Shown here piece by piece: positions 1 through 4,575 of a DNA stretch of 6,495 nucleotides (position 1 is its first letter; every line of letters begins with the position of its first letter). The DNA is taken from contig JADFGC010000062.1 of NCBI GenBank assembly GCA_022567895.1, positions 1 to 6,495 on the forward strand. Direction: 5' to 3'. Below the pieces are notes generated by a model, which did not search any database, was not told the origin of the DNA, and worked only from the letters and a program-made list of their open reading frames with translations. The translations under genes were made by a program, and so were the position numbers. The DNA comes from DRGT01 sp022567895 (GTDB lineage: Archaea > Thermoproteota > Nitrososphaeria > Nitrososphaerales > Nitrosopumilaceae).

Positions 1-171
1 TGTATTGTGTAAAACTTCTCCCATCACATATGTTCCATTTTCTTCCCATTCTTCTAACATGGCATAAACTCCAAACACTGTAATTGATACCATAATAACA
101 CCACAAACATAGAAAATGTACAAGTAAACTTTGTAAGCTCTATCTGATTCATTGAGATGACGAGATTTCAT
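1..171 (-). CDS. Small membrane protein, N-terminal part only (runs off left edge)
   Basis: This reading frame stays open from an ATG at 171 to the first base of the window, giving 57 residues beginning MKSRHLNESDRAYKVYLY. An in-frame TAA lies directly before the ATG, so no longer form exists. Residues about 15-38 are strongly hydrophobic and aromatic (YLYIFYVCGVIMVSITVFGV) and form one membrane segment. A short positive/polar N-terminus precedes it, and an acidic stretch (EEWEEN) follows. A TATA-like element on the same strand is centred about 26 nt upstream, as expected for a leaderless archaeal transcript. The gene is divergent from the aminotransferase. No family is recognised; the rest of the protein is outside the window, so no function is proposed. 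Confidence 0.7.
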   Translation of the reverse strand, partial: MKSRHLNESDRAYKVYLYIFYVCGVIMVSITVFGVYAMLEEWEENGTYVMGEVLHNT

Positions 172-190
172 TTATGCGGATTCCCAAATT

Positions 191-1339
191 ATGAGATATA
201 AAAATTCATACAATTTAGAGGAGTTTATTAGCGAAGTTTTGAACACACCAAATGTGAAAATTCCAATAAACATTCCTCTGGTAGGAAAGAAGGAAATTGA
301 GGCTGTTACTAGTGTTCTAAAAGAAGGTGCTCTCACAACAGCTGCTAAAACAGGAGGAAAAAATGTTCAAGAATTTGAAAAATTAGCATCATCCTTTACA
401 AAATCAAAATATGCCGTCGCCGTAAATTCTGGAACCTCTGCTCTTCAAGCCGCATTACTTACATTAGATATCAAACAAGGAGACGAAGTTCTAATTCCAT
501 CTTTTTCATTTGTTGCAACTGCTAATGCTGTCATTTCAACAGGAGCAAAACCAGTCTTTGTTGACATCTTAAAAGAAAATTATACAATGGATCCTGATGA
601 TCTAAGAAAAAAGATTACAAAAAAATCCAAAGCAGTAATACCAGTTCATCTTTACGGAAATGTAGCTTTTATCGATCAAATTTCTGAAATTGCAAAAAAA
701 CGAAGAATTCACGTCATAGAAGATGCAGCACAATCCTTAGGTTCTACTTTAAGAGGAAAACATACCGGCACTTTTTCTGAGCTAGGTTGTTACAGCTTTT
801 ATCCGGCTAAAGTTATGACATCTGGAGAAGGAGGATTGATTACAACTAACAGTAAAAAACTACATGAAAAATTACTAATGATTCGAAATCATGGTATGGT
901 AAATGGTTATGATACAAGAATTTTTGGTTTGAACTTAAGACTCCCTGAAATTAGTGCCGCAATTGCTAAAATACAAATTAAAAAATTACCAAAATTTTTG
1001 TTTCAGCGCAAAAAAAATGCCAAAATACTTTCTGATTTGATTTCAGATTTGTCAATTAAAATTCCAAAAGAAAGAAAAAATGAAAAAGTAAACTGGTATC
1101 TTTATACAATTGCAATAAAAAATCGAAACAAAGTGATGAGTAAATTAAACAAAAAAGGAATCGGTGCTGCTGCATATTATACTACTCCAATTCATAAAAC
1201 TCCATTTTATCAAACTAAAGTAAAACTACCAAATACTGATTGGGCTGCATCAAGCGTATTGTCAATTCCAATTCATCCTAAAGTTAGCACAAAAAATCTC
1301 CAATTCATGGCTACAAATTTGAGGCAATTATTATCTTGA
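191..1339 (+). CDS. DegT/DnrJ/EryC1/StrS family PLP-dependent aminotransferase
   Basis: Fold-type I PLP enzyme of the family that usually transaminates keto-sugars attached to nucleotides, for glycan or surface-polysaccharide synthesis; the actual substrate cannot be read here. Family landmarks appear in order: SGTSALQAAL at 80-89 (cofactor phosphate binding), PSFSFVATANAV at 103-114, VIEDAAQS at 175-182 with D178 contacting the pyridine nitrogen, SFYPAKVMTSGEGG at 202-215 with K207 as the expected Schiff-base lysine, GLNLRLPEISAAIAKIQ at 246-262, and YYTTPIHKTPFY at 329-340. The length of 382 aa is normal. Coordinates give the longest form (ATG 191). A GTG at 254 would start MKIPINIPLVG, closer to the usual family N-terminus, with TTTATTAG at -30 to -23. 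The stop overlaps the TTG start of the MtrA-like gene, so the two are probably co-translated. Confidence 0.93.
   Translation: MRYKNSYNLEEFISEVLNTPNVKIPINIPLVGKKEIEAVTSVLKEGALTTAAKTGGKNVQEFEKLASSFTKSKYAVAVNSGTSALQAALLTLDIKQGDEVLIPSFSFVATANAVISTGAKPVFVDILKENYTMDPDDLRKKITKKSKAVIPVHLYGNVAFIDQISEIAKKRRIHVIEDAAQSLGSTLRGKHTGTFSELGCYSFYPAKVMTSGEGGLITTNSKKLHEKLLMIRNHGMVNGYDTRIFGLNLRLPEISAAIAKIQIKKLPKFLFQRKKNAKILSDLISDLSIKIPKERKNEKVNWYLYTIAIKNRNKVMSKLNKKGIGAAAYYTTPIHKTPFYQTKVKLPNTDWAASSVLSIPIHPKVSTKNLQFMATNLRQLLS
194..201 (-). promoter_or_regulatory. TATA box for the left-edge membrane protein gene
   Basis: Read on the - strand this is TTATATCT. It occupies -30 to -23 relative to the ATG at 171, the position of an archaeal TATA box for a leaderless mRNA. 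It falls within the first codons of the longest form of the divergent aminotransferase, which weakly argues that the aminotransferase really starts further downstream. Confidence 0.5.
224..231 (+). promoter_or_regulatory. Candidate TATA box for the aminotransferase if it starts at GTG 254
   Basis: TTTATTAG sits exactly at -30 to -23 from the GTG at 254. The same interval upstream of the ATG at 191 (161-168) reads CGAGATTT, which is a poor TATA box. This spacing is the main sequence argument for the shorter protein. Confidence 0.35.
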
Positions 1340-1812
1340 ATTCGCTTGAAAATCTGGCAGGTGAAATCTGCAAGGCACTCTTACCTATTCCTGAAGAGGC
1401 GTATTTTGGTAACAAAAACTCGTCAGTTGCTGTCTGCACTTTATCAAGTATAGATTTACTCAAAAAATTATCTGAACCAAAATTCCTACAAAATGTTGTC
1501 ATAGTAGGACGACTTCTTTCAGAAAATAAAGGAATAGAATCACTAGTCCATTATGTAAATAAAAATCCAAACATCAAAACAATAATTCTTTGTGGAAAAG
1601 AAGTGTGGGGGCATAAAGCTGGTCATTCATTACTTCAATTGCACAAAAATGGAGTTGATAATAATGGTAGAATAATTGATTCAACTAGTCCAGATCCTGT
1701 TATCACACTAACAGAGTCTAAAGTAAAAAAATTCCAATCTCAAGTTAGAATTATTGATATGATTGGTGAAACAAATCAAGACAAAATTATTCAATCAATT
1801 AAAACAGTCTAG
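1336..1812 (+). CDS. MtrA-like protein (tetrahydromethanopterin S-methyltransferase subunit A family), cobamide-binding domain only
   Basis: The 158-aa protein follows the MtrA pattern through most of its length: AVCTLSS at 32-38, GIESLVHYVNKNPNIKTIILCGKEVWGHKAGHS over 66-98, LHKNGVDNNGRIID at 102-115, and FQSQVRIIDMIGE at 133-145. In methanogens MtrA carries the cobamide that accepts the methyl group of methyl-tetrahydromethanopterin and passes it to coenzyme M. Its lower axial cobalt ligand is a histidine in the GSEVQGH motif, which aligns with H93 here. Methanogen MtrA has a C-terminal membrane anchor; this one stops at the soluble domain and is presumably cytosolic. No other Mtr subunit is in the window. 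The TTG start overlaps the aminotransferase stop by 4 bp (TTGA) and no better start exists nearby. A corrinoid role is inferred; the true methyl donor and acceptor are unknown. Confidence 0.85.
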   Translation: MNSLENLAGEICKALLPIPEEAYFGNKNSSVAVCTLSSIDLLKKLSEPKFLQNVVIVGRLLSENKGIESLVHYVNKNPNIKTIILCGKEVWGHKAGHSLLQLHKNGVDNNGRIIDSTSPDPVITLTESKVKKFQSQVRIIDMIGETNQDKIIQSIKTV

Positions 1813-2159
1813 TATCCGCTTTTCTGTCTTTTTCGGTTTATCTCGTTTTTCCTTTCGTACTCATCTAGAATGTCTTCTGGTGTTAAACCAAGTTCAAGTG
1901 ATGCCTGAACAACAAAATGCCAAATATCAATTAATTCTTCTTTGGCTTCGTCTTTGTTAAAAGAAACAGGCTTTTTCCACCATTTCCAATTTGTTGTTCT
2001 TTGCAATTCAACTGCTTCATGAATTATTGCAGTACATAATGCTGCAACTTTTCCTTCAGTATCTTTTGGATACCTATCAAGATTCATCATATCAGCAAGA
2101 CCTTTTTGTAAAGCAAAAATTGAATCTAAACGATCTTTTTCAGAAATCTCTTGCGTCAA
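1809..2159 (-). CDS. All-alpha dUTP diphosphatase (dUTPase_2 / MazG-like NTP pyrophosphohydrolase)
   Basis: Predicted to hydrolyse dUTP to dUMP and pyrophosphate, keeping uracil out of DNA and feeding dTMP synthesis. The 116-aa protein has the pattern of the dimeric all-alpha family: DRLDSIFALQKGL at 9-21, HEAVELQRTTNWKWWKKP at 47-64, EELIDIWHFVVQASLELG at 74-91, and KNEINRKRQKSGY at the C-terminus. E48 and E51 (ExxE) and E75 and D78 (ExxD) are the expected magnesium ligands. It is shorter than some bacterial members but has all of these elements. The start is a TTG; the frame upstream is closed by TAA at 2181-2183 with no ATG or GTG between. It lies 38 bp downstream of the PfkB gene on the same strand, probably in the same transcript. 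Its stop shares a CTAG with the convergent MtrA-like gene. Another (d)NTP substrate is possible. Confidence 0.85.
   Translation of the reverse strand: MTQEISEKDRLDSIFALQKGLADMMNLDRYPKDTEGKVAALCTAIIHEAVELQRTTNWKWWKKPVSFNKDEAKEELIDIWHFVVQASLELGLTPEDILDEYERKNEINRKRQKSGY
1819..1850 (+). terminator. T-rich tract after the aminotransferase/MtrA-like operon
   Basis: Just past the stop at 1812 the + strand is pyrimidine-rich, with T runs at 1820-1823, 1829-1833 and 1846-1850 and no strong hairpin. Archaeal termination commonly uses such U-rich tracts. The tract is also coding on the other strand, for the lysine/arginine-rich C-terminus of the dUTPase, so its role is inferred. Confidence 0.4.
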
Positions 2160-2197
2160 GTTTCTAATTTCTTCGCCGGATTATCAAACTTAAGTCT

Positions 2198-3091
2198 TTA
2201 GAAACGGATCATTCTTCCATACTGTTTAACTCGTTTTTGAATATCTTGATTTTTGAGTTGAAGTAATCCATCTAAACCATATTTTTCAACAGCAAATGAA
2301 CCAAGTACGTTTCCATAAACAACAGCCTTTTTGATAGTTGAAAAACTTGTAGAGTTTTTGCTTGCCAAATATCCTATCATGGCTCCAGCAAAAGAGTCAC
2401 CTGCGCCTGTAGGATCCACCACATCTTCTAAAGAAAACCCCGCAGATGGGAATATCAAATCATCAAAAAACATGAGAGAACCATGCTCTCCTTTTTTTAT
2501 TATAACATATTTTGCTCCCCAACTCATCATTTTTTTTGCACATTTTATCAAATTGTATTCTTTTGTTAGCAATTTTGCTTCTTCGTCATTAATGACAACT
2601 GCATCAACCGATTTTATCATTTTAATTACTGAATTTCTTTTTGTAGCAATCCAAAATTCTATGGTATCACACATTGAAAATTTTACTTTATCAAACTCTT
2701 TTATCAATGCAACATTCTGATCTGGATCATTATTTGCTAAATAAACAAATTGTGACTTTTTATATTCTTCTGGTACAATCGGATTAAAATTTCCTAAAAC
2801 ATTTAGTTCAGTTTTCAAAGTTTTTCTGGTACTAAGAGTTTTATCATAACTTCCATCATAATGAAATGTTTTTCCATTCTTAATAGACAAACCACGTAAA
2901 TCAACATGCTTCCCTAATAAATTATGATATTTTTTTGGAAAATCACTACCAACAACTGCAATCAAACCAGTTTTTACAAAAAAACTAGCTGAAATTCCTG
3001 CAAATGTTGCAGCTCCACCTAAAACATTTTTCAAAGTTTTTGACGGTGTTCTAATAGTATCAAGTGCAGTTGAACCAAAAACTGTTAGCAC
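2198..3091 (-). CDS. PfkB/ribokinase-family sugar or nucleoside kinase
   Basis: ATP-dependent kinase of the ribokinase fold, 297 aa, a normal length. The N-terminal glycine motif is at 24-31 (LGGAATFA). The C-terminal signature DVVDPTGAGDSFAGAMIGY spans 223-241: GAGD at 229-232 forms the anion hole and D232 is the predicted catalytic base. Further family-like blocks are VYLANNDPDQN at 117-127, MCDTIEFWI at 140-148, VVINDEEAKLL at 165-175 and VIIKKGEHGSLMF at 197-209. The NDPDQN and NDEEA blocks resemble a PfkB subgroup usually annotated only as sugar kinase, so the acceptor could be a sugar or a nucleoside such as adenosine. The start is GTG at 3091; the frame upstream closes after four codons at the preceding gene's stop. 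TTTATACA at exactly -30 to -23 suggests its own promoter in addition to any read-through. Confidence 0.88.
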   Translation of the reverse strand: MLTVFGSTALDTIRTPSKTLKNVLGGAATFAGISASFFVKTGLIAVVGSDFPKKYHNLLGKHVDLRGLSIKNGKTFHYDGSYDKTLSTRKTLKTELNVLGNFNPIVPEEYKKSQFVYLANNDPDQNVALIKEFDKVKFSMCDTIEFWIATKRNSVIKMIKSVDAVVINDEEAKLLTKEYNLIKCAKKMMSWGAKYVIIKKGEHGSLMFFDDLIFPSAGFSLEDVVDPTGAGDSFAGAMIGYLASKNSTSFSTIKKAVVYGNVLGSFAVEKYGLDGLLQLKNQDIQKRVKQYGRMIRF

Positions 3092-3103
3092 AGTTTTGTT
3101 AAA

Positions 3104-3556
3104 TTAATTTTGATGTATAAATTCCCTTGCTTGGTTTTCAGTTGGATAGTATACAAAGGGGACATCAATTGATGTAAACAAAATATCATATGTCGTCACG
3201 CCACTAATCTTTACTACAGGAGCATCGTTTTCTGATTGATTTTTAGTATCTGTTTGAAATGTACCATCTACTAATGATTTACCTAATGCAGGAAGAACAA
3301 AGGCTTCCAAAGTTCCATCACCAATTCGGTTATCATCCGCATAAATTACAAATTCAGTTTCTCCAGCAGTCAAAGTAAGCAATGATGGATTGTTAAATTC
3401 TAGCTTAAGATTTTGTGTAGAGCCTCTTTCATCTTCTGATACAATCGTACTATCTACAATTATCACTCCTATTTGAGATGCTGAGGCATATTGAGAATAT
3501 CCAAACAGACCTGCTACAATTATCATAATGATAACAACTTTCTTTGATGATTTCAT
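3104..3556 (-). CDS. Secreted or membrane-anchored protein, probable LEA14/WHy-type beta-sandwich
   Basis: The 150-aa form starts MKSSKKVVIIMIIVAGLFG. A lysine-rich N-terminus and one hydrophobic segment (about 7-20), followed by YASASQ, look like a signal peptide or anchor, so the body is outside the cytoplasm. The body alternates beta-strand-like segments with an NPS motif at 56-58 (LEFNNPSLLTL), YADDNRIGDGTLEAFVLPALG at 72-92 and a closing strand VPFVYYP. This resembles LEA14/WHy (water stress and hypersensitive response) domains, which have a conserved NPN/NPS turn; assignment is by pattern only. The frame is open up to a TTG at 3571 with another ATG at 3562. ATG 3556 is chosen because TGTTAAAA sits at -30 to -23. 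The PfkB gene follows after 12 bp. It may be a stress-related surface protein, but that is conjecture. Confidence 0.7.
   Translation of the reverse strand: MKSSKKVVIIMIIVAGLFGYSQYASASQIGVIIVDSTIVSEDERGSTQNLKLEFNNPSLLTLTAGETEFVIYADDNRIGDGTLEAFVLPALGKSLVDGTFQTDTKNQSENDAPVVKISGVTTYDILFTSIDVPFVYYPTENQAREFIHQN
3114..3121 (-). promoter_or_regulatory. TATA box for the PfkB gene, inside the upstream gene
   Basis: Read on the - strand this is TTTATACA, a near-ideal archaeal TATA box, at exactly -30 to -23 from the GTG at 3091. It lies within the last codons of the LEA14/WHy-like gene. The kinase can therefore be transcribed as a leaderless mRNA independently of its upstream neighbour. Confidence 0.55.
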
Positions 3557-3578
3557 GTCCATTAATCCCAAAATTACT

Positions 3579-3586
3579 TTTTAACA
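3579..3586 (-). promoter_or_regulatory. TATA-like box for the WHy-like gene
   Basis: Read on the - strand this is TGTTAAAA, at -30 to -23 from ATG 3556. The corresponding intervals for the alternative starts (ATG 3562, TTG 3571) read CCTTCGTG and a pure T tract, so this element also decides the start chosen. Confidence 0.4.
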
Positions 3587-3634
3587 CGAAGGGAAAAAAA
3601 ACCAAATTATGTGTGTAAAAGTTTTGATCTGTTC

Positions 3635-3652
3635 TTAAAGCTCCTTAGAGCT
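3635..3652. promoter_or_regulatory. Possible operator: tandem TTARAGCT repeats in a divergent promoter region
   Basis: TTAAAGCT (3635-3642) and TTAGAGCT (3645-3652) are direct repeats with a 10-bp period, one helical turn. The same bases contain a perfect dyad, AGCTC-CTTA-GAGCT (3639-3652). The element lies at -55 to -38 from ATG 3690, just upstream of where TBP/TFB would sit, between two divergent genes. It could be a regulator site. It is short enough to be chance. Confidence 0.3.
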
Positions 3653-3659
3653 AACAGGA

Positions 3660-3667
3660 TAAATCAA
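3660..3667 (+). promoter_or_regulatory. Weak TATA-like box for the 164-aa gene
   Basis: TAAATCAA is at -30 to -23 from the ATG at 3690. It matches the archaeal consensus less well than the other boxes in this window, but no better candidate lies at that distance. Confidence 0.3.
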
Positions 3668-3689
3668 AATCGACTGATTTTACTCTTGA

Positions 3690-4184
3690 ATGGCGAAGAT
3701 AAAGCTACGATTTGGGGAAAATGAGATTGAAATTGAATCAAGAGACTTCTATATTGATAATGAAACTCTTGGTCAAGTAATAGATAGTCTCACCAGATAC
3801 ATTCAAGAAAACAAAGTTCGAATCGAGATTAATGAACAGCCAGTAGAGAGTTTTGCTAAAAACACTGATGTCTATGGATCTACAGGAAATGCTTTAGACT
3901 CTTTAGAAGAGGCTGAAGTTCATGAGCCCGAATTTTCTAATCCAGTATCAATTCCAGCTTCAGAAATAAAAAATAAACTTGCAATTTTAGAAAAAAATTC
4001 ATTCTTTAATTCACTAAGAACTGTAACAGAAACTGTTGAGCAATTACGAGAACATGGTTGGTCAACAAGACCACTTGATGTTTCAAAGGTATTAACAAAG
4101 ATGGCCTTTAACAATGAAATTTCAAAGGCTGTCAAGGAAAGAAAAACCTTCTATTCTACAAAACCTGAGATCCTAATCAATTAG
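3690..4184 (+). CDS. Uncharacterised two-part protein, acidic linker and helical C-terminal domain
   Basis: I do not recognise a named family. The 164-aa protein has three visible parts. Residues 1-50 look like a small beta/alpha unit (AKIKLRFGENEIEIESRDFYI, then a helix around 26-41 and a strand VRIEINE). Residues about 51-90 are an acidic, low-complexity linker (LDSLEEAEVHEPEF). Residues about 91-158 are mostly helical and include LREHGWSTRPLDVSKVLTKMAFNNEISK, reminiscent of a winged-helix or other small helical binding domain. There is no signal peptide or membrane segment, so it is probably cytosolic. The ATG at 3690 is the natural start, and the gene is alone on its strand. Its last 8 bp overlap the 3' end of the convergent zinc protein gene. 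The DNA-binding suggestion is weak inference. Confidence 0.75.
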   Translation: MAKIKLRFGENEIEIESRDFYIDNETLGQVIDSLTRYIQENKVRIEINEQPVESFAKNTDVYGSTGNALDSLEEAEVHEPEFSNPVSIPASEIKNKLAILEKNSFFNSLRTVTETVEQLREHGWSTRPLDVSKVLTKMAFNNEISKAVKERKTFYSTKPEILIN

Positions 4185-4368
4185 TTTTATAATTGCATAA
4201 TTTACAAGAATCAAAAGTTTCACCTTCTAAATGATCAAAGTGAGTGTCACATTCTTTACAGGTATGGTGCATATCAAAATATCCATCTTCTTCAGTTTTA
4301 CCTACTCGCTTTGACTCTAATTTTGTACTGCTACATTTGATACAATGACAACCACACTGAATCTCCAC
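4177..4368 (-). CDS. Small cysteine-rich zinc-binding protein (63 aa)
   Basis: A 63-aa protein with eight cysteines: C5, C7, C9 and C12 clustered at the N-terminus (CGCHCIKC), then C37/C40 (CKEC) and C55/C58 (CKLC) separated by an acidic segment (DHLEGE). The two CxxC pairs are the classic knuckles of a zinc ribbon. The N-terminal CxCxCxxC group plus histidines H8, H34, H35, H43 and H46 could bind a second metal. No enzyme motif is present. The start is GTG at 4368; upstream the frame closes with TAA at 4381-4383 without another good start. CTATACAT at -30 to -23 supports a leaderless transcript. It is divergent from the 51-aa zinc protein and shares its TATA region. Function unknown; a regulator, a subunit of a larger complex or a metal-handling protein are all possible. 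Confidence 0.75.
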   Translation of the reverse strand: MEIQCGCHCIKCSSTKLESKRVGKTEEDGYFDMHHTCKECDTHFDHLEGETFDSCKLCNYKTN

Positions 4369-4389
4369 AGTAATTTTTTGTTAATAATG

Positions 4390-4398
4390 TATGTATAG
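4390..4398. promoter_or_regulatory. Shared bidirectional TATA element between two mini zinc-protein genes
   Basis: The + strand reads TATGTATAG. Bases 4390-4397 (TATGTATA) lie at -30 to -23 from TTG 4420, and bases 4391-4398 read on the - strand (CTATACAT) lie at -30 to -23 from GTG 4368. The centre, 4394, is exactly -26 from both starts. A second copy of TGTATAGT occurs 19 bp downstream at 4411-4418, too close to 4420 to serve as its TATA box. Simultaneous use in both directions would be mutually exclusive. Confidence 0.5.
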
Positions 4399-4419
4399 TT
4401 GTGTTGATATTGTATAGTA

Positions 4420-4575
4420 TTGGTTAAAGAAAGAGAAATCCCACTTGAAATTGATGATCATTTCAAATTATTTGGAAAAGAACCTTGGGAAGTAGATTAT
4501 GGCGAGAAATGTCCTTTATGTAATGTAAGAATCGATGAATATGGATTTTGTTCCTGTGGCTCTAGTGGAGATTAA
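4420..4575 (+). CDS. Very small zinc-ribbon protein (51 aa)
   Basis: Translation from TTG 4420 gives MVKEREIPLEIDDHFKLFG, then KEPWEVDYGEKCPLCNVRIDEYGFCSCGSSGD, 51 aa ending at TAA 4573-4575. C31/C34 (CPLC) and C44/C46 (CSC) form a compact four-cysteine metal site. The preceding segment is acidic and aromatic (LEIDDHFKLFGKEPWEVDYG), which may be a peptide that binds a partner. The frame is closed by TGA at 4405-4407, so TTG is the only usable start. A TATA element at -30 to -23 and a T-rich terminator directly after the stop frame it well as a transcription unit. Its 3' end overlaps the convergent PEFG-type gene by 14 bp. A gene this short, with a TTG start, is likely to be missed by gene finders. 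Role unknown. Confidence 0.65.
   Translation: MVKEREIPLEIDDHFKLFGKEPWEVDYGEKCPLCNVRIDEYGFCSCGSSGD

Noticed and set aside
1763..1960. 65-aa + strand open frame across the MtrA-like/dUTPase junction
   Set aside because: It is a shifted frame within the end of the MtrA-like gene and antisense to the dUTPase, with no motif.
2331..2720. 129-aa open frame on the + strand
   Set aside because: It lies entirely antisense to the PfkB kinase, whose motifs are unmistakable, and its translation shows no domain pattern.
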